Assembly (NCBI GenBank): GCA_965208815.1 | Contig: OZ242357.1 | Coordinates: 2,294,001 to 2,358,000, forward strand | Direction of reading: 5' to 3' | DNA: 64,000 nt | Origin: Bin55 sp009840545 | GTDB taxonomy: Bacteria; Pseudomonadota; Gammaproteobacteria; Pseudomonadales; Azotimanducaceae | Shown: positions 56,033-64,000 of the stretch, in pieces | Layout: each line of letters opens with the position of its first letter | Position numbering within the stretch: position 1 is the first letter of the stretch | Translations under genes and position numbers: made by a program | The notes under the pieces: generated by a model | What the model was told of the DNA's origin: nothing | The model's database searches: none | Seen by the model: the letters and a program-made list of their open reading frames with translations, nothing else

Positions 56033-57115
56033 ATGAAGAATCCATATAGTGCACAACAGATTAGTTGGCTGAATGAGCTTCAGAATCACTATCGATCAGT
56101 GACAAACGGAGTTTGCATGGCAACCATTCGTTCTTCTGAGGAGGGTGTGGCAGGGTCATGCGAAGGTCCAATCGGATACCGGCATGCTATTGCAAAGCGG
56201 CACTTGAGTCTGATTGCCAATGCTGAAAGCCAAATCCGGGCGAACAAAGATATTGAAACATTTGCTAGTTGGCCTGAGCAGTATGAAGATCTTCAGCTAC
56301 TTCCTATTAGCCGTTTCAGTGCTGGCCGGTGGTCATGCCAACACCACGATGACAGATTTGGCGGTGTTGATGCGGAACAGATTGACCTTACGAAACCCGA
56401 GAATTAGTTCAAGGCCATCTATCGAGTAGTGCTGCGTCACAACCATCTGATGATGGCACGCTGGAGTGCATTTTGCACGGCGACCCAAACTGAGGAAGCT
56501 TGGGAAGTCTTCAAGCGAACAGCGTTCGAGACTTCAGTAAACGACGACGAGGCCACCATAGCTGAACTTGTGTGGATGCAAATAGCGCACACCGTAATGT
56601 GGAAGATGCGCGAACTTGAGCAACGATTAATCCTAAAAGATTGGAACTCGCTGGAACTTCGCGCAGTTCTTATTGCATCTGAACCGAGTGTTGCGGGATG
56701 GGGTTGCTTACAGATGAAGTCAAACTTGAACGGTAGGAGCTCAAATTACCCGCGAAGGTATTGGGATGACTATGTTGATTTGGGCTACATGGTTGTGATT
56801 CCGCAACCCGAGGGTCACGCCATCATTACCGCTTGTGAGACAGACTGTCGATTTCGCTTGCCAGAAATTGTGAAAATTCACAGATTCATGCCAGTGCGAA
56901 CGAACCCTAGTGAACCTCTTAAGGCCAACGCAATACTGAAACGCGAACTCTCGGAAAAATTTTGGGAACTAAACGAAATTGGAATTTGCGATTCACTCTA
57001 TCAATCGTGGTCAGAGCCAGAGCGGAATAAGGTTCAGACGTGGTTGAAGATAAGGGACCGGCGCAGTCCCACTCTCTTGAGCCAGCTAAAGAAGGGTCTT
57101 CCAACAATTCTCTGA
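56033..57115 (+). pseudogene. Unknown gene split by one in-frame TAG
   Basis: Two frames, 56033-56407 and 56429-57115, are in the same phase and join across a single TAG at 56405-56407: the protein reads ...IDLTKPEN, stop, FKAIYRVVLRHNHLM... without any shift. Full length would be about 360 residues. The first part has GPIGYRHAIAKRHLSLIA and a CQHHDDRF segment that could bind metal; the second is helical then beta-rich. I do not recognise the family. With one nonsense change and otherwise clean coding, it is a recent pseudogene or is read through. Confidence 0.65.
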
Positions 57116-57173
57116 TTTATTGGCACATGATTTAACTGAAGCAGAATTCACTTTCTTAAGTTTCAGTGCAATC

Positions 57174-57250
57174 TGGTGCCGGAACGCAGATTCGAACTGC
57201 GGACCTACTGATTACGAATCAGTCGCTCTGCCTAACTGAGCTATTCCGGC
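57174..57250 (-). tRNA. thrW-like: tRNA-Thr (anticodon CGT)
   Basis: The minus strand folds as a complete tRNA: acceptor stem GCCGGAA/TTCCGGC, D-arm TAGCTCAGTTAGGCAGAGCG, anticodon stem ACTGA/TCAGT around loop TTCGTAA (anticodon CGT, reads ACG), T-arm CGCAG-TTCGAAT-CTGCG, discriminator A, and an encoded CCA end. Intact. It sits at the right edge of the accessory region, a usual integration site, but no repeated 3' end was found elsewhere in the window. Confidence 0.95.
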
Positions 57251-57366
57251 ATCTCAGAAGACCGAGAATTATATTCTCCGGCAGCGGAGTCCTTTTGTTA
57301 TTCAAGACTTGGCGTTGCCCTCTTTAACGACATCAAACTCCGTTCCCAAAATGGTTTAATTCCACA

Positions 57367-58215
57367 ATGGATGAGTGGATTCTTTTGACAGGTGCTGGGG
57401 TTCTGGGGCTCATATTCGGGAGCCTCCTAAACGTAATCATCTCGCGCGTTCCTTCTATGACCGAAACCAAACTTCGAGCAGAGGCCTTTGAGCTTCTCAG
57501 CTTGGACATTCCCGACCGTCCGCCACTCAATCTGTTTGTTCCACGGTCACACTGTCGTGCCTGTCAGACCCCATTAAACCCGCTGCATATGGTTCCCATA
57601 GTGAGCTGGATTTTTCTTCGAGCCAAGTGCGCTTACTGTGGAGCAAAGATTTCAGCGCGTTATCCGCTAATTGAACTCATCGTCTGCTTATTGGCGGTTC
57701 TTGCTGTACTCGTTGCTGGATTTTCGCTTGAATCGGCTGTCCTGCTAATCGGAACATCATTGCTAGTGGCACTAGCGACTATTGACCTCGAAAAAGGTTT
57801 GTTGCCGAACGAGCTTTCATATCCGTTGCTGTTTCTAGGATTGGTTGCAGCAGTTCTCTTCCCAACGTCTGCATTTCTCGCTCCAGTGGAATCGGGAGTC
57901 ATTGGAGCTGTCATCGGATATGTCTCTTTTTGGCTCATCAACCACGCCTTTCGTCTTGTTACGGGGAGGGACGGAATGGGCGAAGGCGATTTCAAACTTC
58001 ACGCTGCCATAGGCGCATGGATCGGATGGGAACTGATGCCTTACATGATCGTGTTCGCATTCTCCATTGGGCTAATCTACGCGCTGCTACAGCTTGTCAA
58101 ACGGACATACTCATTTACAGCTGGAATCCCATTTGGTGCATTCCTCGCCTTCTCAGCGATCATCACGATTTTTCTGCACGATCAGCTTTATGCTTGGACA
58201 TTCTTGCGTTCGTGA
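57367..58215 (+). CDS. pilD: Type IV prepilin peptidase / N-methyltransferase
   Basis: Inner-membrane aspartyl protease that cleaves and N-methylates type IV prepilins and pseudopilins. The 282 residues have GSLLNVIISRVP (18-29), the cytoplasmic zinc cysteines 63, 66, 88 and 91, catalytic Asp140 in ATIDLEKGLLP and the GxGD site GMGEGDFK (203-210, Asp208), with about seven to eight membrane helices. It precedes coaE and yacG as in many gammaproteobacteria, but pilA, pilB and pilC are not in front of it; a 33 kb accessory region is. Confidence 0.95.
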   Translation: MDEWILLTGAGVLGLIFGSLLNVIISRVPSMTETKLRAEAFELLSLDIPDRPPLNLFVPRSHCRACQTPLNPLHMVPIVSWIFLRAKCAYCGAKISARYPLIELIVCLLAVLAVLVAGFSLESAVLLIGTSLLVALATIDLEKGLLPNELSYPLLFLGLVAAVLFPTSAFLAPVESGVIGAVIGYVSFWLINHAFRLVTGRDGMGEGDFKLHAAIGAWIGWELMPYMIVFAFSIGLIYALLQLVKRTYSFTAGIPFGAFLAFSAIITIFLHDQLYAWTFLRS

Positions 58216-58240
58216 AACCTAGCTTCCCGCGCCTCGATAT

Positions 58241-58906
58241 ATGCAAGAAACGCAGAATCCATGGAGTTACTTGTTAGTGAGCAAGTGGACTGTGGTTCTT
58301 ACCGGCGGTATAGGTAGCGGAAAGAGTGTGGTCGCCGCAATGTTTGAATCCCTTGGCGTTCAAATTGTGGAGCAAGACGTGATTTCTCGAGAAGTGGTAA
58401 TGCCAGGAACAAACGCTCTGTCAAGAATTGCAGAGCACTTTGGCAGTCAGATGTTGAATTCGAATGGGTCGCTCAATCGCGAAAGCCTAAGAAAAAAGAT
58501 CTTTGAAAGTCCTGGAGATCGAAGATAGCTCGAATGTCTACTGCATCCCTTGATTGGAGTCCGCACAATGGAACTCGTGGAGCAAGCCAAATCGCCATAT
58601 GTGATCGTTGTGAACCCGCTACTGCGAACCCGAAGCGATTCCTATGACTGTGTTCTTGTCGTGGACGCACCGACGGAGGTTCAAGTGCAGAGAATTGTGG
58701 AACGCGACGGAATCTCCACTGAGCTAGCCAAATCTATGATCGCTTCTCAAATTGATCGAGACGCACGTCTCGCAATCGCTGACGAGGTCATCGAGAACAC
58801 AGGAAATACGGACGAACTCATTCCAATTGTTGAACGTCTCCACCAGAAATTTCTGAACCAAGCGTCTCGACAGACCGAGCAACTCACTCGGTTCGAGAAC
58901 CAATAG
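58241..58906 (+). pseudogene. coaE: Dephospho-CoA kinase gene with an in-frame TAG
   Basis: CoaE performs the last step of coenzyme A synthesis and is normally essential. Codons before the stop give VVLTGGIGSGKSVVA (P-loop), EQDVISREVV and HFGSQMLNSNGSL. TAG at 58526-58528 replaces the conserved Trp of the family's RxWLexLLHPLI segment (one G-to-A change from TGG), and the frame then continues LECLLHPLIGV and VLVVDAPTEVQVQRI to a TAG stop at 58906. The usual PLLxE stretch reads PLLRT, lacking the Glu. The start is ATG 58241 or GTG 58277. It is a decaying copy, a sequence error, or a read-through gene; a second coaE would be expected if it is dead. Confidence 0.85.
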
Positions 58907-58992
58907 CTAGCAACAAAATTTTGCGTACAAGGCCAACGTATGTATATTTCTATGTGGCTGTGCCAGTAACTGAGTTTTGACAGCAGTTTGAC

Positions 58993-59196
58993 ATGACCGA
59001 TAGCAAGACCGAGCTTCCCAAGCATGCATCCGTACGTTGCCCGACATGCGAGCGAAGTGTCAAGTGGTCAAAAGAAAGTCCTTTTCGTCCGTTCTGCTCC
59101 GAACGATGCAAACTCATAGACTTGGGGGAGTGGGTAGAAGAGCGAAGAGGATTCGTTCAAGAGGAATTTCCCGAAGGATACGACCCAACTCATTAG
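58993..59196 (+). CDS. yacG: DNA gyrase inhibitor / zinc-ribbon protein
   Basis: A 67-residue YacG protein with zinc ligands Cys16, Cys19, Cys35 and Cys39 (CPTC...CSERC) and the downstream KLIDLGEWV segment. YacG binds GyrB and inhibits gyrase in E. coli. It follows coaE, its usual neighbour, and converges on argJ. The longest frame is complete and of normal length. Confidence 0.95.
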   Translation: MTDSKTELPKHASVRCPTCERSVKWSKESPFRPFCSERCKLIDLGEWVEERRGFVQEEFPEGYDPTH

Positions 59197-59256
59197 TTTC
59201 GTTCTCGATTCCGTTGGATCAACGTCTTTGGATCGACAACCGAGTCTTCTACGTTT

Positions 59257-60471
59257 CTATGTGCGATACTCCGCGTTGATCTTTACGTAGTCGTAAGAAA
59301 GATCCGTTGTCCAAATCTCAGTAGAAGAGGATCCTCGGCCCAAATCGACTCGCAAAAGAAACTCAGGTTCGGCCATCCTCTCGGCTGCCTTCTCTTCGGC
59401 GTAATCTTCTGCGGCAAGCCCATTTCGCGCAATGGGAACGTCATCGATATTCAGTGACACCTTGGACGGATCGAGGTCTTCAATTCCAGCTCGTCCAATC
59501 GCCATGAAAATCCGACCCCAGTTGGGGTCTCCAGCAAAAGCAGCAGTCTTGACCAAGGGAGAGTGTGCAATTGTGTAGGCCACTGTCAGACACTCCTCTT
59601 CCGTTCGTCCGCCTTCAACTCGTACTGTTATGAATTTGCTGGCACCTTCGGCGTCACGAACAATCCGTATGGCGAGTTCCCGAATCATCGGGGTTAGTCC
59701 GTCAAGCATCTCGTTATACCGACTGGTGCCAACCTGATCGATTCGAGGAGCATTGCTCTTACCAGTGGCAAATATCACAAAGGAATCACTGGTTGATGTA
59801 TCCCCGTCGACTGTTAGCCGATTGAAGCTGCGCTCTGCCAAATCAAATGCCAGCGAATTTGCCACGTCTGGAGTCATGTGGGCATCAGTGGCCAGATAGG
59901 CTAGCAAGGTGGCCATGTCCGGACGCATCATGCCCGATCCTTTCACGATGCCCGTAGCATTGACGACTCCTCCATCGCAATCAAAGTAAACCGACAAACC
60001 TTTCGGTGCAGTGTCTGTTGTGAGAATTGCCGCTGCTGCGTCATTCCAACCGTTTGGCCGGATCGATTCATACGCACGACTAACGCCTTCGTTCATTCGA
60101 TCCATCGGCAAGAACTCGCCAATTACACCCGTACTAAACGGCAAGATCTGAGATTCGTCACAATCCAGCAGTTCGGCAAGCGTTGAACAGTACGAACGAG
60201 CGTCTTCAATGCCTCGCTCGCCAGTTGCAGCATTCGCATTGCCGCTGTTGATTACTGCTCCCCGAACAGGACCCATTCTCTGACGCGACAAAGTCACTGG
60301 TGCCGCCTGAAAGGCGTTTTGAGTGAACACCCCACCAGCGACAGTGCCTTCGTCGAAGACCATGACGACTAGGTCGTCTCGGTCTACATATTTGATATTG
60401 GCCGTTACAGATCCAATCCTTACACCGTCGATTGGGCGCAACGGCAAGGTTTCAGGAAGGTTGACCGGCAT
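59257..60471 (-). CDS. argJ: Bifunctional glutamate N-acetyltransferase / ornithine acetyltransferase
   Basis: Recycles the acetyl group in arginine synthesis. The 404 residues match ArgJ: oxyanion motif STGVIGE (113-119), autocleavage site ...PDM-ATLLAY with nucleophile Thr188, GDPNWGRI and the C-terminal Y..KINAEYRT. Self-cleavage before Thr188 yields the alpha and beta chains. It starts 29 bases after secA on the same strand, so it may be co-transcribed with it, an order seen in other gammaproteobacteria. Confidence 0.97.
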   Translation of the reverse strand: MPVNLPETLPLRPIDGVRIGSVTANIKYVDRDDLVVMVFDEGTVAGGVFTQNAFQAAPVTLSRQRMGPVRGAVINSGNANAATGERGIEDARSYCSTLAELLDCDESQILPFSTGVIGEFLPMDRMNEGVSRAYESIRPNGWNDAAAAILTTDTAPKGLSVYFDCDGGVVNATGIVKGSGMMRPDMATLLAYLATDAHMTPDVANSLAFDLAERSFNRLTVDGDTSTSDSFVIFATGKSNAPRIDQVGTSRYNEMLDGLTPMIRELAIRIVRDAEGASKFITVRVEGGRTEEECLTVAYTIAHSPLVKTAAFAGDPNWGRIFMAIGRAGIEDLDPSKVSLNIDDVPIARNGLAAEDYAEEKAAERMAEPEFLLRVDLGRGSSSTEIWTTDLSYDYVKINAEYRT

Positions 60472-60500
60472 GGTGCTATAGAGTTGTGGGTTCTAATTCG

Positions 60501-63242
60501 CTAAGCCGCGCGACCGCAACACTGTTTGTACTTCTTGCCGGACCCGCATGGACACGGTGCGTTGCGTCCAACTTTGGGCTGCTCACGTTTGAATGTTCTG
60601 GCGGCTGGGGGTTCCCGCCCGCCAGCGCTCTCGGAGCCCTCGTGTTGGTACCTCAAGCGCTGCAACGCTTCTTGCTGCCGACGCAGTTCTTCAGCGCGTC
60701 GGTCAAGATTTTGTTGTACTTCAACCCGAGACAGCATTCGTACGGTTTCGTGATTGATGTTGGCGAGCATTTCTTCAAACAAGAAGAATGATTCTCGCTT
60801 GTACTCCTGTTTCGGCTGCTTCTGGGCATAACCGCGTAAGTGAATGCCTTGCCTAAGTTGCTCCATGGCCTGCAAGTGATCTTTCCACTTTTGATCGAGG
60901 ATTGAAAGCATTAGCCGCTTTTCAATCGCGTCTGCATCCAACCCAAGACTAGCCCACGATTCTCGTTTGGTTTGGTAGGACGACATGAGTTCGTTGAACA
61001 CTTTGTCTCGAACTGACTCGCCGTCCTTCACAGTTCCGTCTTCCATCCATTGGGCAATAGGCAATTGCATGCCAAAGTCCGAAGCTAGAACTCTCTCAAA
61101 ACCTCCAACATCCCATTCTTCGGGAACTGAATTTGGTGGGATGTACAAGGAGGTCACTTCGTCAATCACTTGTGAACGCATTCCCTCTACGGTTTCGCTC
61201 ACACTTCCCTGATCAAGGAATTCATTTCGATTCTTGTAAATCATCAGTCTTTGATCATTGGACACATCGTCAAACTCAAGCAAGTTCTTACGTGTATCGA
61301 AGTTTCGTCCTTCTACACGTCGTTGCGCCCTTTCGATGGCGTTATTGACCATCTTTGCCTCAATCGCCTCGCCGTGTTGGATGCCCAATGACTGAATCAT
61401 GTTGTTCCAACGCTCCGATGCAAACAATCGCATCAGATTGTCTTCCATTGATAGGTAAAAGCGTGATGATCCGGGATCACCTTGACGACCGGATCGTCCT
61501 CGCAATTGATTGTCGATGCGCCGAGATTCGTGACGTTCCGTACCCACGATATGCAACCCACCAGCATCGATGACTTCCTTGTGCCGTTTGTCCCAGCTCT
61601 CCATGATGGCGGAGACCCTTTCTGGTTCGGGATCGTCGCCAAGAGCCGCTATTTCAGCATTGAAATTGCCACCAAGGACAATGTCTGTGCCTCGTCCTGC
61701 CATATTGGTTGCAATAGTCACATTGCCCGGTCGTCCGGCTTGCGCCACGATTTCAGCCTCGCGTTCGTGCTGCTTTGCATTGAGAACACTGTGCTGAATC
61801 TTGCGTCTCTTCAGTTCCTTCGACAGACGCTCGGATGAGTCAATCGAAGTAGTCCCGACGAGGACCGGTTGAGACGCTGCAGTACACTCATTGATATCTT
61901 GAACAATGGCGTCGTACTTCTCATCTTCCGTCATGTAGATTAAGTCATTGCGGTCGTCACGAATCATCGGTAAGTGAGTGGGTATGACAACCACTTCGAG
62001 CTTATAAATCTGTTTGAATTCAAAGGCTTCCGTATCTGCAGTACCTGTCATTCCCGCCAACTTGGAATACAAACGAAAGAAATTCTGGAATGTGGTTGAT
62101 GCCAAAGTCTGAGACTCTTGTCGAATCGCCACCCCTTCCTTGGCTTCAACCGCCTGGTGAATTCCGTCCGACCACCGACGACCGGGCATGGCTCGCCCTG
62201 TGTGCTCATCAATAATGACGACCTCCCCATTGGTCACCATGTATTCGACATCTCGCTTGTGCAAAAAGTGAGCCTTTAGCGCCACGTTGACGTGGTGAAG
62301 CAATCCGAGGTTTGATGAGGAATACAAGCTGTCGTCCTCAGTCAATAATCCGGCTTTGGCCAGGTGCTGTTCGACGCGTTGATGCCCACGTTCGGTAAGC
62401 TCGACAGAACGATTCTTCTCGTCGATGAAGAAGTCGCCGGTATCCTCTGGAGCCTCGCCTCCAAGAACTGCCGGTAGAGCGTCCTCCACATATTCCTGCT
62501 GCTCGAGGCGCGGTGCGATCTTGTTGATTTGCTTGTAAAGTTCGGTGTTTTCTTCGACAGCACCCGAGATAATTAAGGGTGTCCGTGCTTCATCGATCAA
62601 AATGGAGTCAACTTCGTCGACTATGGCGAAATTCAACCCTCTCTGGTATTGAGACTCTCTGCTGATGGACATGTTGTCGCGCAAATAGTCAAAACCGAGC
62701 TCGTTGTTCGTCCCGTACGTTATGTCAGACTGATACGCAATACGCTTTTCTTCTTGAGCCTGCTGAGACTGAACAACTCCAACGCTCGCACCTAAAGCTC
62801 TATAGATTGGTCCCATCCAATCGGCATCTCGACGAGCCAAGTAGTCGTTTACAGTGACGATATGCACACCGTTGCCGCTAAGCGCATTGAGGTAGGCAGC
62901 CAAGGTTGCAACCAGGGTTTTTCCTTCTCCCGTTCGCATCTCCGCTATCTTGCCCTCGTGAAGCACGATGCCGCCAACTAATTGAACATCGAAGTGTCGA
63001 GTTTGGTTAGCTCTTTCTCCAGCTTCACGTACGCACCCAAAGACTTCCGGCAGCAACTGATCCAGAGTTTCGCCCTTGTCGTGGCGATCTCTGAATTCGG
63101 CAGTTTTCTTTAGTAGCTGTTCGTCGGTTAGTTGGCTCGTTGATTCCGTATGGCTGTTGATCGTGCGGACCAGACCTTCCATACGCTTGAGTTCACGAGC
63201 GTTTTTGCTTCCAAAGACCGACTTCAGAAAGTTGTCTAACAT
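60501..63242 (-). CDS. secA: Protein translocase ATPase
   Basis: Motor ATPase that drives unfolded preproteins through SecYEG. The 913 residues have Walker A MRTGEGKT (102-109), DEVDSILIDEARTPLIISG, the NMAGRGTDIVLGG motif and RLRGRSGRQGDPG-type motif VI (here LRGRSGRQGDPGSS). The C-terminal tail carries the SecB/zinc-binding SEC-C motif CPCGSGKKYKQCC. Length and all motifs are normal. It is divergent from dciA and lies upstream of argJ. Confidence 0.98.
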   Translation of the reverse strand: MLDNFLKSVFGSKNARELKRMEGLVRTINSHTESTSQLTDEQLLKKTAEFRDRHDKGETLDQLLPEVFGCVREAGERANQTRHFDVQLVGGIVLHEGKIAEMRTGEGKTLVATLAAYLNALSGNGVHIVTVNDYLARRDADWMGPIYRALGASVGVVQSQQAQEEKRIAYQSDITYGTNNELGFDYLRDNMSISRESQYQRGLNFAIVDEVDSILIDEARTPLIISGAVEENTELYKQINKIAPRLEQQEYVEDALPAVLGGEAPEDTGDFFIDEKNRSVELTERGHQRVEQHLAKAGLLTEDDSLYSSSNLGLLHHVNVALKAHFLHKRDVEYMVTNGEVVIIDEHTGRAMPGRRWSDGIHQAVEAKEGVAIRQESQTLASTTFQNFFRLYSKLAGMTGTADTEAFEFKQIYKLEVVVIPTHLPMIRDDRNDLIYMTEDEKYDAIVQDINECTAASQPVLVGTTSIDSSERLSKELKRRKIQHSVLNAKQHEREAEIVAQAGRPGNVTIATNMAGRGTDIVLGGNFNAEIAALGDDPEPERVSAIMESWDKRHKEVIDAGGLHIVGTERHESRRIDNQLRGRSGRQGDPGSSRFYLSMEDNLMRLFASERWNNMIQSLGIQHGEAIEAKMVNNAIERAQRRVEGRNFDTRKNLLEFDDVSNDQRLMIYKNRNEFLDQGSVSETVEGMRSQVIDEVTSLYIPPNSVPEEWDVGGFERVLASDFGMQLPIAQWMEDGTVKDGESVRDKVFNELMSSYQTKRESWASLGLDADAIEKRLMLSILDQKWKDHLQAMEQLRQGIHLRGYAQKQPKQEYKRESFFLFEEMLANINHETVRMLSRVEVQQNLDRRAEELRRQQEALQRLRYQHEGSESAGGREPPAARTFKREQPKVGRNAPCPCGSGKKYKQCCGRAA

Positions 63243-63340
63243 ATAATCGATGGGCTTTTCGCACCATCCATTTTACTTGTCGTCCTAGTCCATATAGGTA
63301 CGGTTTAAGCGGATTGCAAGTTGACTAGACGGGAAAATTT

Positions 63341-63673
63341 GTGCGCATGTATCGGTTAAAAGACGTGCTAACTCCTAGCACAGGGCGTCGAAATCGCTTG
63401 ACCCGTCTTTTGGATCGCGTTGCCGACGAACAAAAAATGCTTGAGATCGTGCGTTCTCAGTTACCACCTCGCGAAGCGGCACACTGTATTGGAGCTTCTG
63501 TCAAAGGCACCACTCTGGTTATTCTGGCCGACTCGGCTTCCTGGGCGAGTCGCCTGCGATTTCAGACCAAGAACTTGGTGGAAGGACTCCATCATGTGGA
63601 GCAGTTCGCAAAGATTCAAAAGGCAATTGTGCAGACCAACGCCACCGTTGGTCGCTCATCGCAACCGCAATAA
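63341..63673 (+). CDS. dciA: DciA-type DUF721 protein
   Basis: A 110-residue DUF721 protein; DciA loads or aids the replicative helicase DnaB in bacteria lacking DnaC. Typical features are the helical start, IVRSQLPPREAAHCIG, then a KH-like stretch TTLVILADSASWASRLRF. Start is GTG 63341. Its location between secA and lpxC is the usual one for this gene in gammaproteobacteria. It runs towards lpxC with a 12-base gap. Confidence 0.85.
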   Translation: MRMYRLKDVLTPSTGRRNRLTRLLDRVADEQKMLEIVRSQLPPREAAHCIGASVKGTTLVILADSASWASRLRFQTKNLVEGLHHVEQFAKIQKAIVQTNATVGRSSQPQ

Positions 63674-63685
63674 CTGATTGTCCCC

Positions 63686-64000
63686 TTAAGCTGCGACGGC
63701 TATAGGTTCTAGCTGCTGTTCCTCCGTAGGGAATGCAGAGATCTCTTCGTAGAAATCCCGGTATCCCGCTGGCAACTCGGCAGAGGTTTCAAAAGTGACG
63801 TACTCCCACGCGTGGGGAGACTCAAGCAACGACTTGACCAACTGATAGTTTGTGCGGTGCCCCGATCGATGGCCAATAAAAGTCCCAATGACGTTGTGTC
63901 CCAACAAATACAGGTCTCCTATCGCATCGAGCACTTTGTGCTTTACAAACTCATCCTTTAATCGAAGCCCTTCCTCGTTCAAGACTGAGTTTTCGCCTAT
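63686..64000 (-). CDS. lpxC: UDP-3-O-acyl-N-acetylglucosamine deacetylase, C-terminal part
   Basis: Zinc deacetylase that commits to lipid A synthesis. Only the last about 104 codons are inside the window; the frame continues past 64000. Visible are NEEGLRLKDEFVKHKVLDAI, containing the zinc ligands of HKVLDxxGD, and the His of the GHRSGH loop that corresponds to the catalytic histidine. The C-terminus ends in a family-typical variable tail. The presence of lpxC shows a Gram-negative lipid A producer. Confidence 0.96.
   Translation of the reverse strand: MGENSVLNEEGLRLKDEFVKHKVLDAIGDLYLLGHNVIGTFIGHRSGHRTNYQLVKSLLESPHAWEYVTFETSAELPAGYRDFYEEISAFPTEEQQLEPIAVAA

Noticed and set aside
57174..57250. 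tRNA-Thr as an integration site with a duplicated 3' end
   Set aside because: I looked for a second copy of its T-arm and acceptor end in the accessory region and found none; no integrase gene is present.
56405..58528. Reassignment of TAG to an amino acid in this genome
   Set aside because: TAG is the normal terminal stop of several genes in the window (23799-23801, 11555-11557, 32408-32410, 59194-59196, 58904-58906), and hsdM is interrupted by TAA, not TAG.
1..64000. CRISPR array
   Set aside because: No regularly spaced repeats of 24-40 bases were seen and no cas-like gene is present.

Overview
The window looks like a chromosomal contig from a gammaproteobacterium of moderate GC. Its housekeeping genes, read right to left, are lpxC (cut by the right edge), dciA, secA, argJ, yacG, coaE, pilD, then nadC, ampD and mak, then aceE-aceF. 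Apart from mak, argJ and dciA, this is the backbone of the cluster that E. coli carries near 2-3 min (lpxC-secA-yacG-coaE-pil genes-nadC-ampD-aceEF). Here accessory DNA opens the cluster at several joints. The largest opening, about 33.5 kb, lies between nadC and pilD, where relatives usually carry pilA, pilB and pilC.

Layout. 1-3.5 kb: a DUF2089-type regulator with a membrane protein, and a large secreted thioredoxin-fold protein. 3.5-7.5 kb: aceF and aceE. 7.5-12.3 kb: an insertion carrying a giant ABC-2-permease/M1-like fusion, flanked by IS1595-type transposase relics and a broken copy of the aceE 5' end. 12.5-16.5 kb: a three-gene operon (restriction-fold/AbiEi-like protein, SIR2, HerA). 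17.2-20.5 kb: RecQ-phosphoribosyltransferase plus DprA-like protein. 21.5-23.8 kb: mak, ampD, nadC. 24-38 kb: a second thioredoxin-fold protein, an RPH-like PEP/pyruvate-binding phosphotransferase, a nuclease-fold protein, an IS5-family transposase, a truncated EF-hand gene, a lone XRE regulator and several exported proteins. 38.8-49.6 kb: a PHP-ATPase followed by a type I restriction-modification operon (hsdM-hsdS-hsdR-metallopeptidase). 50-54.6 kb: a 1522-residue nuclease-STAND-HEAT protein. 54.9-57.1 kb: unknown genes. 57.2-64 kb: tRNA-Thr and the pilD to lpxC core.

Two themes stand out. First, four accessory segments have a degraded partial copy of a flanking gene on the far side (ends of aceF, aceE, mak and an EF-hand gene). 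This fits repeated single-crossover uptake of DNA circles, or tandem duplication with decay. Second, three genes (coaE, hsdM and an unknown gene) are interrupted by a single in-frame stop with the frame otherwise open. Together with transposon relics and roughly one sixth noncoding DNA, this suggests a genome that gains defence and mobile DNA while eroding.

Candidate antiviral functions are dense: SIR2-HerA with a third gene, RecQ-PRTase/DprA, type I RM with a PHP-ATPase nearby, and a Cap4-like/STAND/HEAT protein. All functional calls come from reading protein motifs by eye; no database search was run.
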